Shown here: in pieces, positions 41,262 through 50,994 of the stretch
How the letters are laid out: each line of letters opens with the position of its first letter
Position numbering within the stretch: the stretch's first letter is position 1
Origin: JBBDNV01 sp040877415
GTDB lineage: Bacteria > Planctomycetota > Planctomycetia > Pirellulales > PALSA-1355
Reading direction: 5' to 3'
NCBI GenBank assembly: GCA_040877415.1
Contig: JBBDNV010000140.1
Coordinates: 9,729 to 73,728, forward strand
Length of the DNA stretch: 64,000 nucleotides
The notes under the pieces: generated by a model
Seen by the model: only the letters and a program-made list of their open reading frames with translations
What the model was told of the DNA's origin: nothing
The model's database searches: none
Translations under genes and position numbers: made by a program

Positions 41262-42551
41262 ATGAGCACGATCGTCGAAATTCACGGACGCCAGATTCTC
41301 GATAGCCGCGGCAATCCGACGGTCGAAGTCGACGTGACCCTCGTCGACGGTTCGTTCGGACGCGCCAGCGTGCCCAGCGGCGCGAGCACCGGAGCGCACG
41401 AAGCCTGGGAGCTGCGCGACACCGAGCAGTCGAAAGTCTTCCTGGGCAAGGGGGTTCTGCGGGCCGTCGAAAACGTGAACACAGAACTGGCCGATGCGCT
41501 CGACGGGATGGACGCCCTCCAGCAGGCCGACATCGACCGGCGAATGATCGAGCTCGACGGCACCGAGAACAAGAAAAAATTAGGCGCCAACGCCATCCTC
41601 GGCGTGTCGCTGGCCGTGGCGCACGCGGCGGCCCAACATTGCAACTTGCCGCTCTATCGCTACCTGGGCGGACCCGGCGCACGCGTGCTGCCGGCGCCCA
41701 TGATGAACATCATCAACGGCGGCCGGCATGCCGACAACTCGGTCGACGTCCAGGAGTTCATGGTCATGCCGCTGGGCTTTGCGTCCTTTTCCGAAGCGCT
41801 CCGCGCGGGGGTCGAGATTTTCCATCACCTCAAGAAGGTGCTCAAGTCCAAAAAGCTCAACACGGCCGTGGGCGACGAAGGGGGCTTTGCTCCCGATTTG
41901 CCCGGCAACGCCGCCGCCCTCGACTTGATTCTCGAAGCCATCGCCGCGGCCGGCTACCGGGCCGCAGATCAGGTGTGGATCGCCGTCGACGTGGCGGCCA
42001 CGGAACTGTACGACGAAAAGAAAAAAACCTACACGATCGACAACCGCCAGCTCGACGCGGCAGGCATGGTCGACCTGCTGGCCGGCTGGGTCGAAAAATA
42101 CCCGATCTGCTCCGTCGAGGACGGCGCGAGCGAGGACGACTGGGACGGCTGGCGACTGCTCACCAAACGATTGGGCGGCAAGGTCCAGCTCGTGGGCGAC
42201 GACATTTTCGTCACGAACACCGCCCGCTTTCAGCGCGGCATCGACGAACACGTGGCCAACAGCATCCTGATCAAGTTCAACCAGATCGGCACGCTCACCG
42301 AAACGATCGAGGCCATCGGGCTCGCCGAGCGCAACGGCTACACGACGGTCACCAGCCACCGCAGCGGCGAAACCGAAGACGCGACGATTGCCGATCTGGC
42401 CGTGGCCCTTTCCACCGGCCAGATCAAAACCGGCAGCGCTTCGCGCACCGACCGCACGGCCAAATACAATCAACTGCTGCGGATCGAAGAACAGCTTGGC
42501 CCGGCGGCCATCTATGGCGGCCCGCTCTTTGCGCGCCGCGGCCGAGCGTAG
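41262..42551 (+). CDS. eno: Enolase
   Basis: Glycolytic enzyme interconverting 2-phosphoglycerate and phosphoenolpyruvate; 429 aa, normal length. Signatures are IVEIHGRQILDSRGNPTVEV, SVPSGASTGAHEAWELRD, INGGRHADNSVDVQEFMV, catalytic-Glu loop VGDEGGFAPDL, metal-binding EDGASEDDWDGW and VGDDIFVTN, catalytic Lys in LIKFNQIGTLTE, and VTSHRSGETED, followed by IKTGSASRTDRTAKYNQLLRI. Start ATG 41262 comes soon after a family B repeat; AAGGACGGAAG may serve as ribosome-binding site. It is probably monocistronic, bracketed by family B repeats on both sides. Confidence 0.98.
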   Translation: MSTIVEIHGRQILDSRGNPTVEVDVTLVDGSFGRASVPSGASTGAHEAWELRDTEQSKVFLGKGVLRAVENVNTELADALDGMDALQQADIDRRMIELDGTENKKKLGANAILGVSLAVAHAAAQHCNLPLYRYLGGPGARVLPAPMMNIINGGRHADNSVDVQEFMVMPLGFASFSEALRAGVEIFHHLKKVLKSKKLNTAVGDEGGFAPDLPGNAAALDLILEAIAAAGYRAADQVWIAVDVAATELYDEKKKTYTIDNRQLDAAGMVDLLAGWVEKYPICSVEDGASEDDWDGWRLLTKRLGGKVQLVGDDIFVTNTARFQRGIDEHVANSILIKFNQIGTLTETIEAIGLAERNGYTTVTSHRSGETEDATIADLAVALSTGQIKTGSASRTDRTAKYNQLLRIEEQLGPAAIYGGPLFARRGRA

Positions 42552-42573
42552 CGCCGCCGGCAACGCGCGCACA

Positions 42574-42704
42574 TTAGCCCCCGGCTTTGCCGGGGGATTC
42601 TCTTTTGCGGTTCTTACAGCGGGAACCCTTTTGTCGTCACCCATGCGCGTTCCCGCGGCAAACCGATCCCGGCAAAACAATCCCCCGACAAGGCCGGGGG
42701 CTAA
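42574..42704. repeat. Family B palindromic repeat, second complete copy
   Basis: TTAGCCCCCGGCTTTGCCGG (42574 on) pairs with GGCCGGGGGCTAA (up to 42704) with a few mismatches around a long centre. With the 41171 copy it brackets eno. A solo arm of the same family lies at 49047-49066 just before ettA. Confidence 0.8.
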
Positions 42705-42759
42705 AGTGGTATGATGCGAGAAGTGTTGGTGTTAAACCCCTTCGCAACCGTTTACCGCC

Positions 42760-43131
42760 ATGTCCGGGTCCGTTCCGCCGCCGCACACAAAAGGGCCCCT
42801 CACCGATTCGCCCTGGTTTTGGGTGACGCTGTTTTGCGCCGCGGGCATGATGTTCCTGTTGGCCATTTGGCCGCAGTATGCGGCGCGGCAAAGGCGGTTG
42901 GAGATGCAATACCGGGCGCGCCAGGAGATCGTTCGGCGGCAAGCGGCGGGCGAAAGCGCCGCGCGCGAGCCCGGCGCAGAAGGCGACGCGCGGCCGCCGG
43001 CCGAATTGATCATTCCGATCTGGCCGCTGTGGCTCTTGCTGGCCGCGCTGTTGGCGGTTTCTGCAACCTTGTTCTGGCGCAGCCGCCGGCGAATCGCAAA
43101 TCCCCAGCCGACGCGGGGAGCACGAACGTGA
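42760..43131 (+). CDS. Two-helix membrane protein, unknown function
   Basis: Product of 123 aa. One membrane helix lies at about 20-37 (WVTLFCAAGMMFLLAIWP) and another at about 88-107 (WPLWLLLAALLAVSATLFW), joined by an Arg/Glu/Gln-rich helix (YAARQRRLEMQYRARQEIVRR) that could be a coiled coil. The Pro-rich start and basic end point to a topology with both ends in the cytoplasm. It overlaps the next gene by four bases (GTGA), so they are translationally coupled. No known domain. Confidence 0.75.
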   Translation: MSGSVPPPHTKGPLTDSPWFWVTLFCAAGMMFLLAIWPQYAARQRRLEMQYRARQEIVRRQAAGESAAREPGAEGDARPPAELIIPIWPLWLLLAALLAVSATLFWRSRRRIANPQPTRGART

Positions 43132-43661
43132 CGATCTTCGTCGAAAGCCCCTGGCCCGCCACCATGCTGTGCATCGTTCTGGAAGTGATCCTGAGCATCA
43201 TTTTCATGCGCACCGGCCGGGGACTGGTCGTGGTGGCCATGGGAGTGGTCCTGGCGATTACCGCCGCAATGCTGGTGCTCGAGCGAACCATCGTCACCGA
43301 CACCGAGGAAGTCGAAGACACGCTCGACGGCATCGCGGAAGCTCTGGAAGCGAACGACGCCGCCGCGGTGCTGGCCGCGATCTCGCCCGCGTGTCCCAAG
43401 CTCGCGCAAGCGCGCTCGGCGCTTGACGACGTGACGATTCGTTCGGCCTCGGTGGGCGCCGACCTGGAAGTGCGGATCAGCAAGCTCACCAATCCCCCCA
43501 CGGCCACGGCCTATTTCACCGGCCGCATCGAAGGGAAAGACAATCGCGGCACGATTCCCTACGAGCACTTCGTGCGCAAGTTCAAAGTCAAGCTCGAAAA
43601 GCGCGGCGACCGCTGGCTGGTCACCGATTACGACCAGGCCGACCCGGGCCGCCCGCGCTAA
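43128..43661 (+). CDS. Membrane-anchored protein with an SnoaL/NTF2-like candidate domain
   Basis: Product of 177 aa. Two helices near the N-terminus (ATMLCIVLEVILSIIFM, GLVVVAMGVVLAITAAMLVL) are followed by a soluble domain of about 120 residues starting EEVEDTLDGIAEALEANDAAAVLAAISP and ending WLVTDYDQADPGRPR. The helix-strand pattern with RGTIPYEHFVRKFKVKLEKRGDRWLVTDY resembles cystatin/NTF2-like sheets, but this is only a visual impression. The start GTG 43128 overlaps the TGA of the preceding gene, and GGGGAG (43115-43120) lies seven bases upstream. It forms a two-gene unit with that gene; both act at the membrane. Confidence 0.75.
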   Translation: MTIFVESPWPATMLCIVLEVILSIIFMRTGRGLVVVAMGVVLAITAAMLVLERTIVTDTEEVEDTLDGIAEALEANDAAAVLAAISPACPKLAQARSALDDVTIRSASVGADLEVRISKLTNPPTATAYFTGRIEGKDNRGTIPYEHFVRKFKVKLEKRGDRWLVTDYDQADPGRPR

Positions 43662-43682
43662 CCGCGGCCTGTCAGGCGGTCC

Positions 43683-44288
43683 CTACGGCTGTTTGGCGAC
43701 GGGATGTTTGACCATCAACTGCTCGGTCTTGGGGTCGTAGACGTATTCGTCCCCGCTGGGCAGATCGGGCAAGTCGACTCCGTTTTCCTTGATAATGATG
43801 TCCATGAACTCTTCTTGAGTCTTGGGGCCCTTGTTGTCGTGGCCGGCCTTGTAGAGCTTCATGGCGCTGGGAATCTGGATTTCGAAGGCAATGCGTTCGC
43901 CGGTGCGAAAGTACTGCTCGATCGGCGTGGTGACGAAGCCCGGTTGGTAGTCGCGGCCTTTGGCGCCCACGCCCGCTTTGGCGACTTCGGCCGTGCCGTC
44001 ATCGCTATTGCCTGGGCCGGCCGGCTGAGGGGCGTCGGCCGTCGGCTGGGCGTCGGGGCTCTGGGCGGCCGCTTCCGGCGCGCCGTCGGGCGCCGCCGCC
44101 GGCGCGGCAGCGATCTGGGCGGCACGCTCGCCTTTTGCCTGGTTGGGATTTCCCGGCGGGGCCGGCGATGGCGGAGCCGGCGCCCCGGAGCCAACATCCG
44201 CGGTTTGGGGCGCGGTCGAAACGTTTCCTTCGCAACCGATCGCGACGACCAGCGTCGCAATCATCAGGGCGTACCGTGCGAATCTCAT
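43683..44288 (-). CDS. Lipoprotein with Ala/Pro-rich linker, unknown function
   Basis: Product of 201 aa. The signal (MRFARYALMIATLVVAIGCEG) has a plausible lipobox, with Cys18 after AIG. A long low-complexity Ala/Pro/Gly stretch (30-110) leads to a compact C-terminal domain: RDYQPGFVTTPIEQYFRTGERIAFE, SAMKLYKAGHDNKGPKTQEEFMD and LPSGDEYVYDPKTEQLMVKHP. That region resembles planctomycete lipoproteins seen before, without a named function. The start ATG 44288 has AGGAGAAGG upstream. It lies 25 bases after surE on the same strand and may be co-transcribed with it. Confidence 0.78.
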   Translation of the reverse strand: MRFARYALMIATLVVAIGCEGNVSTAPQTADVGSGAPAPPSPAPPGNPNQAKGERAAQIAAAPAAAPDGAPEAAAQSPDAQPTADAPQPAGPGNSDDGTAEVAKAGVGAKGRDYQPGFVTTPIEQYFRTGERIAFEIQIPSAMKLYKAGHDNKGPKTQEEFMDIIIKENGVDLPDLPSGDEYVYDPKTEQLMVKHPVAKQP

Positions 44289-44313
44289 CGGCCTTCTCCT
44301 GTTCACAAAATCG

Positions 44314-45096
44314 TCAGCGGGCGGGTTTCTGTTCCGATAGGTCAAACTTCCAGCGCTCCATTTCCGCTAATTCGGAGCGTTTGGTCAAGTCAAAATCCAG
44401 GGGAGTGAGCGTGACAAATCCCTTCCGCAGGGCCGCAACGTCGGTTTCCTGCTCGCCATCGCTGGCGATCGGATCCGAGAGAGCCCAAAAATAACTGCGG
44501 CCCCGCGGATCGACGCGTTTTTCATATTGCTCGCGGGCCCGCTCCAGCCCCATCGGCACAATCTTCAAGCGGCGCTCGCGCGACTCGATCGCGACGGTCG
44601 GAATGTTCAAGTTATAAAGTTGCGGCGCGGAAGATTTCCTGGCGAGTAGCTGCTCGATCACCCCGCGCGCAAGCACCGCCGCGGCGTCGAACCGGGCATG
44701 GTCGTCGAACTCGAGCGACACGGCTATGCTGGTGATGCCGAAGAAGGCCCCTTCGATCGCCGCCGCCACCGTGCCCGAATACAGCACGTTGATCCCGGCG
44801 TTCAGCCCGCCGTTGATGCCGCTGACCACCAGGTCGGGCAGCCGCGGGCAGAATTCGAAGATGCCGATTTTGACGCAATCGGCCGGGCTTCCCTCGACGG
44901 CCCATCCGCGCCGCTGCCGCGCTTCGAACAGCTCCTTGACGACCAATGGGTTCAAATAGGTGATCGCGTGTCCGACGCCGCTTTGCTCGGTCGCCGGCGC
45001 GACGACGTACACTTCCCCGAGCCGCTCCAATTCGCGCTCCATGGCCGCCAGGCCGGGAGCGTAGATTCCGTCGTCGTTTGTCAGCAGTATTAGCAC
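44314..45096 (-). CDS. surE: 5'/3'-nucleotidase SurE
   Basis: Metal-dependent phosphatase of nucleoside monophosphates; 260 aa. The N-terminal metal site ILLTNDDGIYAPGLAAMERE is diagnostic, with further landmarks VVAPATEQSGVGHAIT, VEGSPADCVKIG and DLVVSGINGGLNAGINVLYSGTVAAAIEG. GTG 45096 is used as start because the family begins right before ILLTNDDG, and no ATG fits; the open frame upstream adds 38 unrelated residues. It is divergent from guaA across a 259-base region with tandem motifs. Confidence 0.95.
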   Translation of the reverse strand: MLILLTNDDGIYAPGLAAMERELERLGEVYVVAPATEQSGVGHAITYLNPLVVKELFEARQRRGWAVEGSPADCVKIGIFEFCPRLPDLVVSGINGGLNAGINVLYSGTVAAAIEGAFFGITSIAVSLEFDDHARFDAAAVLARGVIEQLLARKSSAPQLYNLNIPTVAIESRERRLKIVPMGLERAREQYEKRVDPRGRSYFWALSDPIASDGEQETDVAALRKGFVTLTPLDFDLTKRSELAEMERWKFDLSEQKPAR

Positions 45097-45184
45097 AACT
45101 GATTCGGCGTTTTTGGTAAGGGCAGGGCCCGCGCTTGCGCACGCGCGCGGCTTGGCAATGGCCCAGTATAGCGGCCGGCCGCTG

Positions 45185-45279
45185 CCTTGGACAAACGACA
45201 CCTTGGACAAACGGCCCCTAGCCGACCCTAGCCGCGCTGCTTATAATCACCCGTTTCCCACCCGTCCCAGCCGACGGGT
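45185..45279 (+). promoter_or_regulatory. guaA promoter region with tandem motifs and a leader hairpin
   Basis: CCTTGGACAAACG occurs at 45185-45197 and 45201-45213, and CCCTAGCCG at 45216-45224 and 45226-45234. TATAAT follows at 45242-45247. Downstream, ACCCGTC (45260-45266) pairs with GACGGGT (45273-45279) and is followed by CTTTTCGTTT, resembling a weak attenuator. Confidence 0.45.
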
Positions 45280-45355
45280 CTTTTCGTTTAGAAAGCAGGT
45301 CACGGAAGGTGCCGGACGAAAGGTTGGGCGATCTCACCCGACGAGTCGAAAAATC

Positions 45356-46942
45356 GTGAAGCGTAGCCCCCAGGCCACGACTGCCAGTCCAACCGCTCTG
45401 GTCGCCGATGAAAAAGTCCTCATCCTCGACTTCGGCTCGCAGTATGCTCAACTGATCGCCCGCCGCGTCCGCGAGCAGCACGTCTACTGCGAAATCATCC
45501 GCCACGACATCACGCCAAAGCGCATTCGCCAGCTCGCTCCCAAGGGCATCATCCTTTCCGGCGGTCCGGCCAGCGTTTATGAGCCCGGCGCGCCGAAGTG
45601 CGATCCGGAGATTTTCCGCCTGGGCATCCCCGTATTGGGAATCTGTTACGGGCTGCACCTGGCTTGCGAGGCGCTGGGGGGCCAGGTGAAAAGTTTTCCG
45701 TCGCGCGAGTTCGGCCGCGCGAGCGTCCGCGTCACTTCACACGCCGATCTCTTCGACGGCGTGCCCGACGAGATCGAAGTCTGGATGAGCCACGGCGACC
45801 AGGTTTCGACCATGTCCGAAGGTTTCGTGCCGCTGGCCGAGACGAAAACCTGTCCGGTGGCCGCGGTCAAGCACGCCAGCCTGCCGATCTACGGGCTGCA
45901 GTTCCATCCGGAAGTGACGCACACGCCATTGGGCTCGAAGCTGCTTGGCAACTTCCTCGTGAAGATTTGCGGTTGCCGGGGCACGTGGCGATTGGGCGAC
46001 TTTGCCGAACAGGCGGTCGACGAGATCCGCCGCCGCGTGGGCACCAACCGCGTCGTCTGCGGACTTTCGGGCGGCGTCGATTCTTCGGTCACCGCGGCCT
46101 TGATCTACGAGGCCATCGGTGCGCAGCTTTCATGCATTCTGATCGACAATGGGCTGCTGCGCAAAGCGGAAGAGGCCTCGGTCATCCAGGAATTCTCGAA
46201 CCATTTCAAAACCGATCTGCACGTGGTGAAGGCCGAGGACAAGTTCCTGGCGGCCCTGGCCGGCGTCGTCGATCCGCAGGAAAAACGGCGCAGGATCGGC
46301 CACGCCTTCATCGAATGTTTTAGCGCCGAGGCGGCCAGGATCGAAGGCGCCCGCTTCCTGGCACAAGGCACCCTCTATCCCGACGTGATCGAAAGCGGCG
46401 CCGCGGCCGACGGCCCGGCCGCCACCATCAAGCTGCACCACAACGTCGGCGGACTGCCGAAAGATTTGAGCTTCGAGCTGATCGAGCCGTTGCGCAATCT
46501 GTTCAAGGACGAAGTCCGCACGCTGGGCCTGCAATTGGGATTGCCCGTGGAAATCGTCTGGCGCCATCCGTTTCCCGGTCCCGGGCTGGCCGTGCGCTGC
46601 CTGGGCGAAGTCACCCGCCAGCGGCTCGACACGCTGCGCGAAGCCGACGCGATTGTCGTCGAGGAAATCAAGGCGGCCGGACTGTATCGGACCACGTCGC
46701 AGGCCTTCGCCGTGCTGTTGCCCGTTCAAAGCGTGGGCGTGATGGGCGATGCCCGCACCTATCAGGATACGGTCGCGGTGCGGGCCGTCACGACCGAAGA
46801 CTTCATGACGGCCGACTGGAGCCATTTGCCCCACCAGCTTTTGGCCCGCATCTCGACCCGCATCATCAACGAAGTGTCGCTCGTCAACCGCGTGGTCTAC
46901 GACATCAGCTCGAAGCCCCCGGCCACGATCGAGTGGGAATGA
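45356..46942 (+). CDS. guaA: GMP synthase (glutamine-hydrolysing)
   Basis: Converts XMP to GMP using glutamine and ATP, acting after GuaB, whose gene ends this window. The 528-aa product has the class-I amidotransferase half (LILDFGSQYAQLIARRVRE, nucleophile Cys97 in GICYGLH, GLQFHPEVTHTPLG) and the ATP-pyrophosphatase half with the P-loop SGGVDSSVTAALI. The dimerisation/XMP end is HPFPGPGLAVRCLGEV and ends SSKPPATIEWE, as in all GuaA. GTG 45356 is taken as start; no ATG is in range, and the N-terminal 18 residues (KRSPQATTASPT...) are a non-conserved lead. Confidence 0.97.
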   Translation: MKRSPQATTASPTALVADEKVLILDFGSQYAQLIARRVREQHVYCEIIRHDITPKRIRQLAPKGIILSGGPASVYEPGAPKCDPEIFRLGIPVLGICYGLHLACEALGGQVKSFPSREFGRASVRVTSHADLFDGVPDEIEVWMSHGDQVSTMSEGFVPLAETKTCPVAAVKHASLPIYGLQFHPEVTHTPLGSKLLGNFLVKICGCRGTWRLGDFAEQAVDEIRRRVGTNRVVCGLSGGVDSSVTAALIYEAIGAQLSCILIDNGLLRKAEEASVIQEFSNHFKTDLHVVKAEDKFLAALAGVVDPQEKRRRIGHAFIECFSAEAARIEGARFLAQGTLYPDVIESGAAADGPAATIKLHHNVGGLPKDLSFELIEPLRNLFKDEVRTLGLQLGLPVEIVWRHPFPGPGLAVRCLGEVTRQRLDTLREADAIVVEEIKAAGLYRTTSQAFAVLLPVQSVGVMGDARTYQDTVAVRAVTTEDFMTADWSHLPHQLLARISTRIINEVSLVNRVVYDISSKPPATIEWE

Positions 46943-46994
46943 ATGAACGTTGAGCCCCCGGCCCACCGGGCCGGGCGCCGCGTGAAGCCGCCAC

Positions 46995-47332
46995 TAGCCC
47001 GAAGCGCAACAGGATTATGCAAGTGCAAGCAGAAGGTCCGTCAACTATGGTGGGCCGTAGGCCCAACCTGCAATAGCCAGGGGCAACGCCCCTGGACTCC
47101 GGTTTCAAAGCAACGTTTTGTTAGCCCCAACGGGGCGATCTGAGAGCGCCCCGTTGGGGCTTGAAGAGCACGTTGTCTCACCAGTTCCAGGGGCTGCGCC
47201 CCTGGCTATCGCAGGTCGCCGCGTTGCGGCTGCATTCCGGCATCGGCGATCAGACGCTGTCACTTGCATAATCCTGGCCAGCGAGGGAGCATAGCGTTTG
47301 AGCGGTTCTCCCTCGCTGGCGCTTCGGGCTAA
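46995..47332. repeat. Family A repeat interrupted by an insertion
   Basis: A left arm TAGCCCGAAGCGCAA (46995-47009) and the remainder CCAGCGAGGGAGC...TCCCTCGCTGG...TTCGGGCTAA (47278-47332) make a normal family A element if the 267 bases between them are removed. Confidence 0.75.
47010..47276. mobile_element. MITE-like element with nested palindromes
   Basis: Perfect 16-bp terminal inverted repeats CAGGATTATGCAAGTG (47010-47025) and CACTTGCATAATCCTG (47261-47276) bound 267 bases with no ORF. Inside are imperfect 31-base arms (about 47066-47097 and 47186-47217, around CCAGGGGC/GCCCCTGG) and a perfect 15-base pair AGCCCCAACGGGGCG (47123-47137) / 47147-47161. No clear target duplication was found. 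Confidence 0.6.
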
Positions 47333-47339
47333 TGGCAAC

Positions 47340-47372
47340 AAAAAACGCCGGCGGCGCACACGCGCCGCCGGC
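47340..47372 (-). terminator. Intrinsic terminator of the 47404 gene
   Basis: The 11-bp stem GCCGGCGGCGC (47347-47357) / GCGCCGCCGGC (47362-47372) has an ACAC loop. Read on the minus strand it is followed by six T (47345-47340), 32 bases after the stop codon of the gene at 47404. Confidence 0.9.
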
Positions 47373-47403
47373 TTTCGAAGCAGAATCAGCCCACCGATTC
47401 TCC

Positions 47404-48534
47404 TTAATTCGTGATCAGGAACGAACCGTTGTTGGCCACGGGCAACAGCGGCAAGCCCTTGCGGCCCGAGATGGTCGGGCTGACGGCCTTGCCGCCGAAG
47501 TACCAGGTCACGCCGGCGCCGAAGGCCCATTCCTGCTCGATGGAGCCGACGGTTCCGCTGGCCGAGCCGGGTTCGGAAAACGTGAAGTTGCCGTACAGCG
47601 CCAGATAGTCGCTCAACGGCGCCTGGCCCAACAAGCCAAAGACCCAACTGCCGATGTCGGCCGGGTCGTGGCCGCCGATGTAGACCATCGTCTGGCCGCC
47701 GAAATCAAAATTGTGCCGCCAGTACACGTTGTACTGGTTCATGGCCCGCACCGGCGGCGGCGAAATCAGGAAGACCGAGTCATCGCCCGTCGTGCGCAAA
47801 ACACCCCACAGGCCAAACTCGTTCCACTCGCTTGTGGCGTAACCGATGATGGCGCGCAACTGGCCGACGTACAGCTCGCTGGCAAACACGCCCCACTGGT
47901 GGGCCCAGAACTGGTCGTAGACCAGTCCCCAGCAAACGCGGTCGCCGTAGCACACTTCGCTGCGCTTGTACACGCCGAGCGTGACGAACGTCTGTTGTTC
48001 GGAGGAGGAGGTGGACACCGTGTCGCGGCCCTTGAAGTCGTAGACGCCGTAGCTGGCGCCGATTTGTCCACGGATGTTCTCCAACGACCACAGCGAGAAG
48101 CCGGTGTTGACCGTACCGACCAGGCCGGCGCTGTTCATGAAACTAGGCGGAGTGAAGATCGCGGCAGAGGCGTCGCCCAGCGACTTGTACGCTTCGCCGC
48201 CGAAGGAGAACAGCGTGTTGTCGCGCCACGTGCCGACGTCGCAGTAATCGCAACAGGCGTCGCAACCATTGTCACAACATCCCGACGAACCGGTCGCCGC
48301 CGCCGCCGCACCGTCCGACGGCGAAGCCTGTTGCTTCTCGCCGCCCGCAAAATAGCTGCTCTGCGTGGGAGCCTGCGAGTAGTACGACGAAACATACGGC
48401 TGATTGGTCGCGTACGGCTGGTTCGTCGAAGCCACCGAATGCAAGAACGAATAATCCTGGGCCCGGGCGACGCCGGGCAAGCTTAGGATCGCGGGCACAA
48501 GCGCAGCCGCTACCCGCAGAAGAGAGTTTCGCAT
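47404..48534 (-). CDS. Secreted Cys-rich beta-barrel-like envelope protein
   Basis: Product of 376 aa. The signal peptide covers 1-25 (LLRVAAALVPAILSLPGVARA). A Gln/Tyr/Ser-rich stretch with a NQPYATNQPY repeat follows. Then comes a Cys cluster: Cys86, 87, 91, 94, 95 and 98, six in 13 residues. From about 100 the sequence alternates aromatic and polar residues (TLFSFGGEAYKSLGD, QYNVYWRHNFDFGGQTMVYIGGHD, WAFGAGVTWYFGGK), suggesting a beta-barrel or sheet-rich envelope protein. I recall it as a family restricted to planctomycetes (DUF6666-like; not certain). ATG 48534 has GGAGG upstream. It is monocistronic with a strong terminator. Confidence 0.8.
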   Translation of the reverse strand: MRNSLLRVAAALVPAILSLPGVARAQDYSFLHSVASTNQPYATNQPYVSSYYSQAPTQSSYFAGGEKQQASPSDGAAAAATGSSGCCDNGCDACCDYCDVGTWRDNTLFSFGGEAYKSLGDASAAIFTPPSFMNSAGLVGTVNTGFSLWSLENIRGQIGASYGVYDFKGRDTVSTSSSEQQTFVTLGVYKRSEVCYGDRVCWGLVYDQFWAHQWGVFASELYVGQLRAIIGYATSEWNEFGLWGVLRTTGDDSVFLISPPPVRAMNQYNVYWRHNFDFGGQTMVYIGGHDPADIGSWVFGLLGQAPLSDYLALYGNFTFSEPGSASGTVGSIEQEWAFGAGVTWYFGGKAVSPTISGRKGLPLLPVANNGSFLITN

Positions 48535-49078
48535 GACGTCCGCCTCCATTGTCACGTCTTTTTTGGGGGTGGGCGGCACATCCTTGGCCGCCTCATGTGC
48601 AGTTGGGGCCTGCACGGCCCTGGCAGTTTACCCACCGCAGTGCGCTTCACCGTCGCGAGCCGGATGGCTCGCCTGGTTGGAACCGCCCGTTCCATCGCTG
48701 CGACTGGTTGATGCCCTTTCAAGCTCATTGATCGAACGAACGGAGCGATCGGAAAACTTTTTCGCCGCCAACCCATGCAAGCCGAACAGCCCAAAGGCTT
48801 ACCGCAGGCGAGAAATCTTGCCGACCCAGCAGGATCGCGCGTCGCGCTGGGCTGGCGTGGGTCAAAGTGCGGCGACGTTGCCGGCGAAGACTAGCCAAAT
48901 GCGGTGTCTCGCAGGCGAAATCCCCTCGCCCGCCAGACTGTTTCAATCGCGGCGACTTTGACGTTTAGCGTGCCCTGTCCGCCCGCTGGCCAACTGCTAA
49001 AATGCTGTGCCGCGGCATCGTTGGGCCGCGCGACGATCCATCCACCAGCCCCCGGCTCCGCCGGCGTTCGACCGCTCG
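48535..49078. other. Divergent gene-free interval before ettA
   Basis: About 540 bases between the envelope protein gene and ettA. A 142-codon plus-strand frame has no Shine-Dalgarno or protein-like pattern. A solo family B arm (AGCCCCCGGCTCCGCCGGCG, 49047-49066) lies 12 bases before the ettA start. Promoters were not identified. Confidence 0.5.
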
Positions 49079-50752
<1,674 letters not shown>

Positions 50753-50768
50753 GGCATCGTTTTCAATA

Positions 50769-50843
50769 ACCACGACGACACGACGAGCACGACTGAGAGT
50801 GTTTTTTGGTTTTTGTCCGTCGTGCTCATCGTGTCGTCGTGGT
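50769..50843. repeat. Long hairpin repeat (ACGACGACACGACGAGCACG type)
   Basis: Arms of 25 bases, 50769-50793 and 50819-50843, pair with one mismatch around a T-rich 25-base loop (GTTTTTTGGTTTTTG). It follows the ettA stop by 16 bases. Confidence 0.8.
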
Positions 50844-50994
50844 CAAATCTCGCTCGTTTTCTCCCCCTTGCGTCCTTGGTGCCTTGGTGGTTTCTCATGC
50901 CTTCCCTTTTCTGAGCGAGGCGCTTGCATCGCCGGTCGTGAAAGACGACACTTTTTTCTGGAGCTTTTCGACCACCCTTGTAAGGAAACCACCC

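Noticed and set aside
48533..48961. 142-codon plus-strand frame before ettA
   Set aside because: Begins antisense to the start of the envelope protein gene and has no protein-like pattern.
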